Positions 18,002-26,599 of a stretch of DNA of 64,000 bases are shown here, one piece after another. This DNA is from JAIROC01 sp031553535. GTDB lineage: Bacteria > Bacteroidota > Bacteroidia > Bacteroidales > WCHB1-69. The notes beneath the pieces are model-generated. The model was not told where the DNA came from. It did no database searches and saw only the letters and a program-made list of their open reading frames with translations. The first letter of the stretch is position 1. Each line of letters opens with the position of its first letter. The DNA lies in contig JAVBLM010000024.1 of assembly GCA_031553535.1 (NCBI GenBank), forward strand, positions 61,561 through 125,560, in the 5' to 3' direction. Both the position numbers and the translations under genes were made by a program.

Positions 18002-18040
18002 CTCAAATTTATGCAACAAAAACGTGGACTTAAACATGTC

Positions 18041-18156
18041 TGCTTCAAAGGTTCTGCAAAACCACGCACACAAACAAGAAAAGCCCACGTAAAAATACGC
18101 GAGCGTTCACTTTCTTGTTCTTGTGTGCCTTAAAACTTGCAGATTTTTGAAGCAAG
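18041..18156 (-). promoter_or_regulatory. Long imperfect inverted repeat in the leader of the HTH gene
   Basis: Bases 18041-18082 and 18110-18156 are imperfect inverted copies. The words TGCTTCAAA, TCTGCA, GCACACAA and ACAAGAAA on one arm reappear inverted on the other as TTTCTTGTT, TTGTGTGC, TGCAGA and TTTGAAGCA. A small inner hairpin CGTATTTTTACG forms the tip. The arms lie between the promoter at 18248 and the start at 18001, so the transcript would form an extended stem. The left arm is also open in the frame of the gene. Confidence 0.65.
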
Positions 18157-18247
18157 AACAAAAGCTAACGCTTTTTAGTTAGTTATTTAATTAATTTTGT
18201 TTTAGTCTCTAATAATATCCTTTTGGTTAAATCGTGTTTTTATAATG

Positions 18248-18255
18248 CAAAGATA
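18248..18255 (-). promoter_or_regulatory. Candidate -7 element for the HTH gene
   Basis: The minus strand reads TATCTTTG, matching TAnnTTTG, about 245 bases upstream of the ATG at 18001. Confidence 0.5.
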
Positions 18256-18419
18256 TGAATTATTCCGCTATATTTTCTTTAGAAAAAGATTTTACTTCGT
18301 CATTCTAAATAACAGTAATCAAAAAAGAATCTCCCCTCTTTGTTGGGAATTAACTCATTGGATTCGCAAGGATTATTCGTGCCTAAGCGAAGACACCCTT
18401 TAAATTTTATACAATACCT

Positions 18420-18743
18420 CTACTTAAAATCCCTGTAATTCTTTACTTCCACAGGAATTGTTCTGTCTACTTCCTTTATTTTTACATCCAATGTCCCCCA
18501 GGAACTTCCTTTAATATTGCTAATATTAACATCTATGCCGGAAGATTGGATATATCTCCCATTAATACTTACAATATTAACATCCATTACACCATTTTGC
18601 GAATTAACATCCACCTGTTTGGGGGCAGTAGAAGCATTAATCGCATGTGCTTTTTCTACAAAAGTGATATTTTGGAAGACGAGCACTCCAAGAAAAACAA
18701 CGATAAAAGTCAAGACTACTTTTGTATACAAATCCGGTTTCAT
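18420..18743 (-). CDS. Small membrane-anchored protein, last gene of efflux operon
   Basis: The 107-residue protein has one N-terminal hydrophobic segment (VVLTFIVVFLGVLVFQNITF). The soluble part is rich in VDVN/VNI strands (QVDVNSQNGVMDVNIVSI, then GIDVNISNI, then LDVKIKEV), suggesting a small beta-structured extracytoplasmic domain. The function is unknown. It starts 22 bases after the tolC-like gene on the same strand, so it may be co-transcribed with the efflux genes. Confidence 0.7.
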   Translation of the reverse strand: MKPDLYTKVVLTFIVVFLGVLVFQNITFVEKAHAINASTAPKQVDVNSQNGVMDVNIVSINGRYIQSSGIDVNISNIKGSSWGTLDVKIKEVDRTIPVEVKNYRDFK

Positions 18744-18765
18744 AATGATATAATTTTAATTATTA

Positions 18766-20172
18766 TTACTTTGACGATTTTGTCAGATCTCCTGTTATCC
18801 GCAAATAATTCACTTCAGCAGTACGAAGATCTACTTTGGCCTCTATATATTTGCTCCATGCCTGTTGCCATAGCACCTGTGCTTCCAAAAGCGAAGAAAG
18901 AGTTTCCAAACCCAGTTCATAGCGATCATTTGCAATACGCAGATTTTCCCTGGTCTGCTCATGTTCTAAATGGGTAATATTTGTCTTTAAAATAGCTTCA
19001 TCCAATGTATTATATCCTTGCACAATTTCCAGCTGGAGCAAATCCATGGTTTCCTGTAGCTGGCATTCCGCCATGTACAAATCCGCCTTGGCAGAACGTA
19101 TCCGGTTAGCTCCTTCTCCCCATTGGGTAATAGGAATCTTTAATGATATTATAGCAGAAAAAGAAGCGTTATCAAACAATTTGATGTCGTTAAGCATTAC
19201 CCCATTAAGATAGTTGTAACCGCCAGCAACCCCTAATTGAGGTAAAAAATCACTCCGGGAAAGATTCACCTGCTGTTTTTTCAACTCCAACTGCTTTTTC
19301 AACAGAAGATATTCCGTACGTGCAGTAATATCGGGAATTGTTTCAAGTAAAGCTACCGGAAGTTCATCCGATAAAGTATCCAAAGGGACAATAGAGGTAA
19401 ACAAATTCATTCCTGTCATCATACACAAGTTCATCTGGGCAAGTCGCTTGCCGTTTTCAGCCTTTCGCAGCATTAAATCAGCTTCACCCATCTTTACTTT
19501 TGCCTTCATCATGTCATTTTCCGACACCATGCCTGTTTCCACTCCGTTTTTAGCATCATTATGGACATTCTCCACCACTTCCTTGTATTTAAGAGCAGTA
19601 ATATGTAACTCCATCACTTTTACGTACTGCCAGTAAGCCTGATCTGTTTTAAGGATTACCTCCGCATCGGTCCGATCAAGATTTAATTGCGCCATTTGCT
19701 GCCCTATTTTCGACATCTTATACGCACTGACAATCTTACCTCCCATAAAAACGGGCTGTTCAAACATTACCCCTGCCATAAAGGTATTATTGGGTTTTAT
19801 TTTAATATCCAGATCGATATACAGGCTTTTATAAAACTGGTCAAGATATCCCAGCGCCCATTGAGGAATAGGCAGGTTACTTATCATTCCCGGAATACTT
19901 GTACTATACATATCAAAACGATCGTCGTAACTAAATTGCCCTGTTGTAAGCAAATACATCCCCTGGGCAGAAATACGAGGGAAGAAATTTGCACGATAGG
20001 CGTTTGCCTCGTAACGCATCTTTTTAACCTGCATCTGTGCCGATTTGGATTGACTGTTATTCTCCAGTGCAAGTTTCCTGCAACTGTCCAAAGAAAGATA
20101 ACTTTGTGCCTGCAACGACAATCCGCTTACCAGTATAAGAATTCCAGTTATAAATTTTATGTTTTTTATCAT
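18766..20172 (-). CDS. TolC-family outer membrane efflux protein
   Basis: The 468-residue protein has a signal peptide (IKFITGILILVSGLSLQAQ) and the repeated alpha-helical OEP domains of TolC (LSLDSCRKLALENNSQSKSA at the start; ANDRYELGLETLSSLLEAQV in the second repeat). It forms the outer-membrane duct of a tripartite pump. It lies downstream of the RND and adaptor genes on the same strand, separated from the RND gene by a palindromic repeat of about 115 bases. Length is typical. Confidence 0.93.
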   Translation of the reverse strand: MIKNIKFITGILILVSGLSLQAQSYLSLDSCRKLALENNSQSKSAQMQVKKMRYEANAYRANFFPRISAQGMYLLTTGQFSYDDRFDMYSTSIPGMISNLPIPQWALGYLDQFYKSLYIDLDIKIKPNNTFMAGVMFEQPVFMGGKIVSAYKMSKIGQQMAQLNLDRTDAEVILKTDQAYWQYVKVMELHITALKYKEVVENVHNDAKNGVETGMVSENDMMKAKVKMGEADLMLRKAENGKRLAQMNLCMMTGMNLFTSIVPLDTLSDELPVALLETIPDITARTEYLLLKKQLELKKQQVNLSRSDFLPQLGVAGGYNYLNGVMLNDIKLFDNASFSAIISLKIPITQWGEGANRIRSAKADLYMAECQLQETMDLLQLEIVQGYNTLDEAILKTNITHLEHEQTRENLRIANDRYELGLETLSSLLEAQVLWQQAWSKYIEAKVDLRTAEVNYLRITGDLTKSSK

Positions 20173-20189
20173 TGTTATATTGTTTTCTT

Positions 20190-20304
20190 CGTCATTCCAA
20201 GCGGATTCGAGTAACCGAGCGCAAGCTCAACAAAGTTAATCCGTTTGTTTATCGCTCTTTACTTAGGGATCTTTCGACTTCGCTCTACTTCGCTCAAGAT
20301 GACG
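20190..20304. repeat. REP-like palindromic repeat inside the efflux operon, copy 2
   Basis: The segment begins CGTCATTCCAAGC and ends CAAGATGACG, so CGTCAT and ATGACG are inverted at its ends. Internal words such as TTCGACTTCGCTC are typical of Bacteroidota interspersed repeats. It lies between the RND and TolC genes. Confidence 0.75.
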
Positions 20305-20329
20305 GCATTTTTTACATTTTCCATCTTAA

Positions 20330-23300
20330 TTATTTAACCTTTATCTTAAAAAATAATGCATACAAAACAGGAATAATCATTAAGGTGATAACTGTCCCTA
20401 CCAACAGTCCCCCCATGATTGTCACTGCCAGAGAACCGAAAAGAACGTCCGTCAGCAAAGGTATCATTCCTACTACGGTAGTCCCCGAAGCCATCATTAC
20501 CGGACGTAAACGCGAAGATGAAGCCGTAAGCAAAGCATCCACAGGAGGAGTCCCCGAACCAATCAGATTAGTGACTTCGTCAAGCAGTACTACACCGTTC
20601 TTAATCATCATTCCTATCAGCCCCAAGGCCCCTACTATAGCAACAAAGCCGAATTCTTTCCCGCTTATAAGAAAACCCGCTACTATGCCTATCACCGCTA
20701 ATGGAATACATAAGAAAATAATCAAAGGCTTCTTTGCATCCTTAAATAACATGATCAGAATGGCTATCATCATTACAATGGCAAGTGGAACATTAGCAAA
20801 AAGATATTTCGTTGAATCGGCACTTGCCTGTGCCTCCCCCCGCCATTCAAGCTGGTATCCTTCGGGAAGAGAAATGCTTTCTATTTGCTTCTTAATCGCA
20901 TTGCGGGACTCTGCGGGTGTATATCCGAATACATTGTTACATTGTGCTTTTATAGAACGTTTCCCATCATACCGCCGGACAACCAAGTCTTCCCATTCCA
21001 ACGAAATACCGTCACTTACCTGGCTTACCAAAGCAGGTTGTAACACATCGGAAATTACTGCCGATATATCTTTACTCCCCATAAATACGCCTATAATAGA
21101 TTCTTTATTCAAAGATGTTAATGAAGGAAGTGCCGTCAAAACCGGAACATTGGAAAGATCTTCAATCGGATTATCCTGCGCATTTACACTTCGTAGATAA
21201 AGAGGTTCCGGGGTAACTCCATTATAATATGAACCGATAGGAATCCCATCTGTGGCCGCTAATAAAGACATGGCTATATCAGAGCGGGAAATACCGACAG
21301 TGCGCGCAGCAGGCTGATTGTAATCCACCCTGAGTACCGGCGCTTCAGGTTCCCAATCGTTCGTAACAAGCATAATGGTGGATTCGTCTTCCATGATTGT
21401 TTCCGCTTTTGCACAAAGATCTTTCAATACACCAGGGTCAGGACCTGTAAACATTACTTCTATCGGATACGGCTTATACATCAAATTATATTTTTTGATA
21501 CGTACATATGCCTGCGGATAATCCTCAGATAAACTTTTCTGTAATCCGACCAATGCTTTTTCCATGGCTTCGGGAGAAGTAAAATCAACAATCAATTCCC
21601 CGTAAGATAAAGAAGGCTCTGCAAAAGAACGCACCAAATTATAGCGGAAAGGAGTTCCCCCATAACTGGAAGTTACATGAGCAACATCTTCCCGGGCAAG
21701 TAATCTTCGTTCCATATCCTTTAAATCGGTTTTTACCTGATCGATATTTGTTCCTTCGGGCATTTTGTATTCAATATATGCCTGTTCGTATTGAAAATCA
21801 GGGAAGAATCCCTGCCGCACATAACGAAAACCAAAGACAGAAAGAAGCAACAAAACAACCACTACTCCCAATGTCAGCAACCGGTGCGATAACATAAAAT
21901 AAAGCATCTTCCGGAACCTGACATAAAACTTCCCACTAAAAGGATCTTTATTTTCATCTTCCGTTTTCAATTTTAATAATCTGTCTGCCTGCATAGGAAC
22001 CAACGTAAGGGACAAAACCCAACTGATCATAAGGGAAACGGCCAGCACAATAAACAAATCCCGGACATAAATTCCCGCCATATCCGGGGAAAGGAATATG
22101 GGGAAAAAAGCCAGAATTGCTATCAAAGTCGCCCCCAGAAGGGGCATTGCCGTCTTATTTGCCGTATTTACCAATGAAAGCGGTTTTTTCATTCCCCGCT
22201 GAGAATCTACCAATACTCCATCAATAACTACAACAGCATTATCGACAAGCATTCCCATCGCTAATATCAGCGCCCCTAAAGATACCCTCTGCAATGTTCC
22301 GTCAAAGAGATTCAGTACCATGAATGAACCCAAAACGATAATCAACAGATTAGAACCCAATATTACTCCGCTCCGAAATCCCATGGTAAGCATAAGAAGA
22401 ACTACCACAATAATGATTGACTCCAAAAGATTGATTAAGAAAGTATGGATAGATTCATTCACTCTATCGGACTGAAAGAATACTTTATGGAAACCTATTC
22501 CAAGGGGAATGCTTCCCCTATCTTCCATTCCCTGTATATGTGATTCGACCCGCTTCCCCACCTTGGTAATATCGTGTCCCGGAGCCATTGAAACAGCTAA
22601 CCCAATTGCCGGCTGCCCGTCATAGCGCATGCCACTACGAGATGGTTCTACAACCCCGCTGTGAATGTCGGCAATATCTTTCAGCCTCACTTGATCCTGC
22701 TCATGCCCTTTGATAAGCAGGTTTTCAATATCCTTTACACTGCCATAGCTGTCTGCAATCTCTATCCGCATACGACTTTCTCCACTATTAAAATAACCGG
22801 GATACACCATTTGGTTCTGCCCTCGAATAGTCATTAACAACTCATAAAAGTGCACTCCCAAGTGAGCCAGCCTATCCTGTTTGATATCAATATATACGCA
22901 AGGCTTTTGTTCTCCATAGGATATTACTTTTCCAACTCCTTCGACCGTGAGAAGTTCTTGCTTGATTTTCCCCACATAATCATTGAATTCATCGTTGGAA
23001 AAACCATCTACCGTTATCGCATAAAAGAGGCCGTAAACATCCCCGAAATCATCCATTACAATGGGAGTACGGGCTTCCGAAGGCAAAGAAGATGCGGCAT
23101 CACCGATCTTACGGCGTAACATATCCCAATGCTGTTGTATCTCGGATTCGGGCAAGGTAACATCCAGCGTCACCTGTATAATAGATAAATCATTACTTGA
23201 TTTGGATTCCACCGCTCCGACACCCGTCATGGAACGAATGGCTTTTTCCAACGGATCGGTTACCTGCAACTCCACATCATATGCGGAAGCGCCCGGATAA

Positions 23301-23452
23301 ATAGTCACAATCTGAGCGATACGAATCGTCAATTCAGGATCTTCCATTTTCCCCATCCGGAAAAAGGATAAAACTCCCCCTACTACCAAGGCCAACACAA
23401 GAAACTTTACCAATAACCTGTTTTTTAACGCCAGTTCCGACAAACTACTCAT
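20330..23452 (-). CDS. RND-family efflux pump inner membrane transporter
   Basis: The 1040-residue protein has the AcrB/MexB layout: one TM near residue 15, a periplasmic porter loop, TM2-6 near 335-480, a second TM and porter loop, and TM8-12 near 860-1035. The proton-relay region reads GMLVDNAVVVIDGVL near residue 396, where many AcrB homologues have Asp-Asp; here the second residue is Asn. A conserved TM10 lysine region GMMIKNGVVLLDE is present. The pump exports drugs or metabolites by proton antiport together with the adaptor and TolC protein. Its ATG overlaps the adaptor stop (TAATG), which shows translational coupling. Confidence 0.93.
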   Translation of the reverse strand: MSSLSELALKNRLLVKFLVLALVVGGVLSFFRMGKMEDPELTIRIAQIVTIYPGASAYDVELQVTDPLEKAIRSMTGVGAVESKSSNDLSIIQVTLDVTLPESEIQQHWDMLRRKIGDAASSLPSEARTPIVMDDFGDVYGLFYAITVDGFSNDEFNDYVGKIKQELLTVEGVGKVISYGEQKPCVYIDIKQDRLAHLGVHFYELLMTIRGQNQMVYPGYFNSGESRMRIEIADSYGSVKDIENLLIKGHEQDQVRLKDIADIHSGVVEPSRSGMRYDGQPAIGLAVSMAPGHDITKVGKRVESHIQGMEDRGSIPLGIGFHKVFFQSDRVNESIHTFLINLLESIIIVVVLLMLTMGFRSGVILGSNLLIIVLGSFMVLNLFDGTLQRVSLGALILAMGMLVDNAVVVIDGVLVDSQRGMKKPLSLVNTANKTAMPLLGATLIAILAFFPIFLSPDMAGIYVRDLFIVLAVSLMISWVLSLTLVPMQADRLLKLKTEDENKDPFSGKFYVRFRKMLYFMLSHRLLTLGVVVVLLLLSVFGFRYVRQGFFPDFQYEQAYIEYKMPEGTNIDQVKTDLKDMERRLLAREDVAHVTSSYGGTPFRYNLVRSFAEPSLSYGELIVDFTSPEAMEKALVGLQKSLSEDYPQAYVRIKKYNLMYKPYPIEVMFTGPDPGVLKDLCAKAETIMEDESTIMLVTNDWEPEAPVLRVDYNQPAARTVGISRSDIAMSLLAATDGIPIGSYYNGVTPEPLYLRSVNAQDNPIEDLSNVPVLTALPSLTSLNKESIIGVFMGSKDISAVISDVLQPALVSQVSDGISLEWEDLVVRRYDGKRSIKAQCNNVFGYTPAESRNAIKKQIESISLPEGYQLEWRGEAQASADSTKYLFANVPLAIVMMIAILIMLFKDAKKPLIIFLCIPLAVIGIVAGFLISGKEFGFVAIVGALGLIGMMIKNGVVLLDEVTNLIGSGTPPVDALLTASSSRLRPVMMASGTTVVGMIPLLTDVLFGSLAVTIMGGLLVGTVITLMIIPVLYALFFKIKVK

Positions 23453-24516
23453 TACAGTAATCCTCCTACATTCGTTTTGCTTGCTGAAGGCAGAGGCTTC
23501 ACTTTCATCCCTTCACGAATTCCCTGAACGCCTGCAGTAACAATCATATCTCCATCTTTTATCCCTTGGTCTACTACCATATATCCATTGCGTTTTATTT
23601 CACTCACAACAATAGGGTTTGCCACCAAAGAACTGTCTTCCGAAGTAAATATCCATACATGGGGTTTCCCATCTATTTCAAACATAGCAGAAACAGGTAT
23701 TTCATATACTGCTTTGCGATCGGTATTATACGTAATGACAACTTCCGCACTCATTCCGGCAGCTAAAGCAATCTCCTTGGGATTTTTTATCCGGAATGCC
23801 ATCTTATACAATTGATTGGCATTTCCTTTCGGTGAGAGTTCAAATAATTCCAGAAGAAGCTTTTTGTCAGGATCTGTTGATACGGTTGCTTCAAAGTTCT
23901 TAAACTCATCTCTCCGCGCATAATCCTGAACAGGCAGGTTGATTTCCAACTGCCATTCTTTATTGCCTATCATCGATATTACAGGCATTCCTGCACTGAC
24001 AGTCTCTCCCGCATCATGAATTTTCTTCTGAATATAACCATCAAAAGGAGCAACCAAGCGGGTATCACTCAATTGATTTTTATGTGCATTGTATTTGGCC
24101 GTAATCTGTTCCAATCCATAGACAGCTTTTTCATAATCGCTTTTGGTAGCACTACCTCGCTTATACAGTTCAATTACACGTTCTGCCGTTGATTTTACCT
24201 GATTGTATTCCGCCTCTGTGGCAGACAACTGGATCCGGTAATCACGGGCATCCATTTCTGCAATCGCCGTTCCTTTACGGACAAACTTTCCTTCTTCGTA
24301 AGGCATACGGGCAATCGTTCCCGCTACACGGAAAGAAAGACTTACCTCGGCGTCCGACCTTACTTTCCCAGGGTATACCGATTTTTGCCCACCTCCTGAT
24401 AAGCGTACCGTATCAATCTTTACCGTACGGATAATCTCCTCCGGTTCTTTTGTGTTTCTTCCGCAGGAATGCAATATTATTACTGCTATAAGAATAATTA
24501 TATTACCTTTTTTCAT
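23452..24516 (-). CDS. RND efflux periplasmic adaptor (membrane fusion protein)
   Basis: The 354-residue protein has a lipoprotein signal (IIILIAVIILHSCGRN, Cys18). The biotinyl-lipoyl-like hairpin (VSLSFRVAGTIARMPYEEGK, FVRKGTAIAEMDARDYRIQL), a coiled-coil hairpin, DTRLVAPFDGYIQKKIHDAG and the beta-barrel and membrane-proximal domains follow. It bridges the RND pump and the TolC channel. It is first in the operon; the start codon of the RND gene overlaps its stop. An AraC-type gene is divergent, and the 480-base gap between them contains TAnnTTTG elements in both directions. Confidence 0.93.
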   Translation of the reverse strand: MKKGNIIILIAVIILHSCGRNTKEPEEIIRTVKIDTVRLSGGGQKSVYPGKVRSDAEVSLSFRVAGTIARMPYEEGKFVRKGTAIAEMDARDYRIQLSATEAEYNQVKSTAERVIELYKRGSATKSDYEKAVYGLEQITAKYNAHKNQLSDTRLVAPFDGYIQKKIHDAGETVSAGMPVISMIGNKEWQLEINLPVQDYARRDEFKNFEATVSTDPDKKLLLELFELSPKGNANQLYKMAFRIKNPKEIALAAGMSAEVVITYNTDRKAVYEIPVSAMFEIDGKPHVWIFTSEDSSLVANPIVVSEIKRNGYMVVDQGIKDGDMIVTAGVQGIREGMKVKPLPSASKTNVGGLL

Positions 24517-24592
24517 ATTATTGACCTATTCATTACTTAAATTATTGAATCATTTTCGTCACTATCAATGGTGTTCCGAACAAACTTATTAT

Positions 24593-24659
24593 CGTCATGC
24601 TGAACTTGTTTCAGCATCCCCTTTCTTTTGAAGAGATTGCGGGTCACGCCCACAATGAC
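24593..24659. repeat. REP-like palindromic repeat in the leader of the efflux operon, copy 3
   Basis: CGTCATGCTGAAC..CAGCATCCCC..CACAATGACA has inverted ends. Its core (TGCTGAACTTGTTTCAGCAT and the CCCCTTTCTTTT run) is the reverse complement of sequence at about 62935-62985. It lies between the probable promoter and the adaptor gene start. Confidence 0.8.
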
Positions 24660-24732
24660 ACTCTTAACTAACATATTGCGTCATTGTTATTTTTATTCAT
24701 TTGTTTTCTCTTTTACTTATTCACTAATAATG

Positions 24733-24740
24733 CAAAAATA
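24733..24740 (-). promoter_or_regulatory. Candidate -7 element for the efflux operon
   Basis: The minus strand reads TATTTTTG, matching TAnnTTTG, about 215 bases upstream of the adaptor start. Two further matches on the same strand lie at 24811-24818 and 24822-24829, so the real start is not settled. Confidence 0.4.
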
Positions 24741-24878
24741 CAGAAATAATATATTGGGAATATGTTTGTTTTTTATCCCATTCCCAAAAATCATCTCTCG
24801 TTTTTGAATACAAAATTAATGCAAAAGTATAGAGATCTTTCTTTAAATTGTGTCTGCTTTTTAGTCAAAAATGTTCAA

Positions 24879-24912
24879 TTTGTACTTTTCTAAGATTTTT
24901 GATATACTTTTG
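24879..24912 (+). promoter_or_regulatory. Promoter of the divergent AraC-type regulator
   Basis: TTTG at 24879-24882 and TACTTTTG at 24905-24912 form a -33/-7 pair with 22 bases between, the same spacing as at 2459-2492. It lies 86 bases before the ATG at 24999. Confidence 0.6.
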
Positions 24913-24998
24913 TAAGAAATTACAATATCTAATAAGCAGAAAGGATAAAATAGATAAAGCCGATAAAGTGGATAAAATGCAAAATTAACCATTAAAAA

Positions 24999-25886
24999 AT
25001 GAATACCGTAAAAGAATCAAGTGTATATTTCATTTCGGAAAATACCTTTCAGGATAAAATGTATGGCGGTTTGGTGGATATCGACCAGGCATATCATTAC
25101 TTGGTTAATGATGATGACGGTAGTATTCCATTCGAGATCGAATTTGCCGCCTTATTTATCTGCCTGCATGGCGAGGCGGAAATTATGCTTGGAATGAAAG
25201 CCTATCGGATAAGCAAAGGGGATATGTGTGTCTTATTTCCATATTCCGTAATACAAAAAATACGTAAAAGTGATGACTTTGAAGGATATGCAATGGGAGC
25301 AAATCTGCAATACATCAGCAGTATTCAAATTCCGTCGGCAATGAATCACTTTTTGCACATATCGGAATACCCTTGCATTTCTTTATCGGAAGAAGAACAA
25401 AAGGCGTTAATAAAAATAGGTAATCTGGTAAAGGAACGACAAGGGAATAACACAAGACATGCTTATGAGGAAGAAGTACTCAACAAACTTTTGATGGCCT
25501 TATGCTATGAAATAGTAGGCATCTACACACAACGCAAACCTATCGAACAACAATTCTATTCACGACAGGATACAATCTTTCGCAAATTCATGTTCTCATT
25601 AACAAAAAACAACAAAGAACACCGGGATGTTGCCTTTTATGCACACGAACAATGTTTATCAGCACGTTATTTTTCTTCGGTCATTAAGGAAATATCAGGC
25701 GAAAATGCGATTGTCTGGATTCAGAGAAGTACTATTATGGAAGCCAAAAAGCTACTGGGCAACAGGCAACTGACAATCCAACAGATAGCAGACGAACTGC
25801 ATTTTCCCAATGCTTCATTTTTTGGTCAATACTTCAGAAAATACACGGGTATAACTCCCAAGAAATTCAGGAATAAGGAAATATAA
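24999..25886 (+). CDS. AraC-family transcriptional regulator, divergent to the efflux operon
   Basis: The 295-residue protein has an N-terminal cupin-like sensing domain (about 1-150; FAALFICLHGEAEIMLGMKA, then YRISKGDMCVLFPY). The C-terminal AraC double HTH at about 190-292 reads CLSARYFSSVIKEISGENAI, then MEAKKLLGNRQLTIQQIADE, then ASFFGQYFRKYTGITPKKFR. It is divergent from the RND operon, so it probably controls that operon in response to a small molecule; the ligand is unknown. Confidence 0.92.
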   Translation: MNTVKESSVYFISENTFQDKMYGGLVDIDQAYHYLVNDDDGSIPFEIEFAALFICLHGEAEIMLGMKAYRISKGDMCVLFPYSVIQKIRKSDDFEGYAMGANLQYISSIQIPSAMNHFLHISEYPCISLSEEEQKALIKIGNLVKERQGNNTRHAYEEEVLNKLLMALCYEIVGIYTQRKPIEQQFYSRQDTIFRKFMFSLTKNNKEHRDVAFYAHEQCLSARYFSSVIKEISGENAIVWIQRSTIMEAKKLLGNRQLTIQQIADELHFPNASFFGQYFRKYTGITPKKFRNKEI

Positions 25887-25967
25887 TTAATACCTCGCAG
25901 CAAAACTACAAGGTATTAAGCGGAATTTAATTTTCTATCGAAGTAAAACTTCGAGTAATTAAATACA

Positions 25968-26441
25968 TCAATTAAATCTGTAACGAACTCCGAGGGCAAT
26001 ACCAAAGAAATTACCCCACCACACGTTGTCTCCGAAGCCCAGAACATTTATCATGGGACGGTAATCCAAGCTTAAAGTTAGCGGAAACCAAAACTGATAT
26101 TCTACACCCACTTGTCCTCCAATATTAAGGCTGACAGGAATATCCACGTCTTTTCCAAAAATGAATCCTAAACCTCCTCCGGGTCCTGCATATAAATTCC
26201 ATTCCCCTTTATGCTGCCATTTAATAGGAAATATCCAATCATACATTGCAGTTGCATTCAAAGACATGTGGCTCGGTGCTATTCCAAGCCCTAATGTAGC
26301 ATCTATCATATTTTTTCCTAATTGATGTTGATATGAAAATTCAACATCTCCTCCGAGTCGAGCTCCTATGGCACGGGATTGAGCATTCATTGTAAGTGTA
26401 ATACCACACAAAAAAGCAATTCCTAAAATAATTTTCTTCAT
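25968..26441 (-). CDS. Small outer-membrane beta-barrel protein
   Basis: The 157-residue protein has a signal peptide (MKKIILGIAFLCGITLTMNAQ). It then has alternating aromatic beta-strands (EWNLYAGPGGGLGFIFG, GGQVGVEYQFWFPLTLSLDY) ending in ALGVRYRFN, a barrel-like terminus. It fits small OmpA/OmpX-like eight-stranded barrels. It is a single gene, convergent with the AraC-type gene. The role is unknown. Confidence 0.8.
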   Translation of the reverse strand: MKKIILGIAFLCGITLTMNAQSRAIGARLGGDVEFSYQHQLGKNMIDATLGLGIAPSHMSLNATAMYDWIFPIKWQHKGEWNLYAGPGGGLGFIFGKDVDIPVSLNIGGQVGVEYQFWFPLTLSLDYRPMINVLGFGDNVWWGNFFGIALGVRYRFN

Positions 26442-26599
26442 CTTAAATATATTTTAATTTAATAATAACATATAAAGTTTTTTAATATCAGAAAACATTT
26501 ATTATGCCAAAACAAGATAAATATATTTTAACTAATCAACAAGGCAATGTGTAAACTTTGCTTTATTCCTTTTATAACACACTAATGATTTAAGGGTGT

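Noticed and set aside
18041..18156. Rho-independent terminator
   Set aside because: The inverted repeat lies inside the leader of the HTH gene, has no T-tract, and its arms are far longer than a terminator stem.
20172..21200. 342-codon plus-strand ORF
   Set aside because: It is the shadow of the RND transporter gene on the opposite strand and partly reads through the palindromic repeat.
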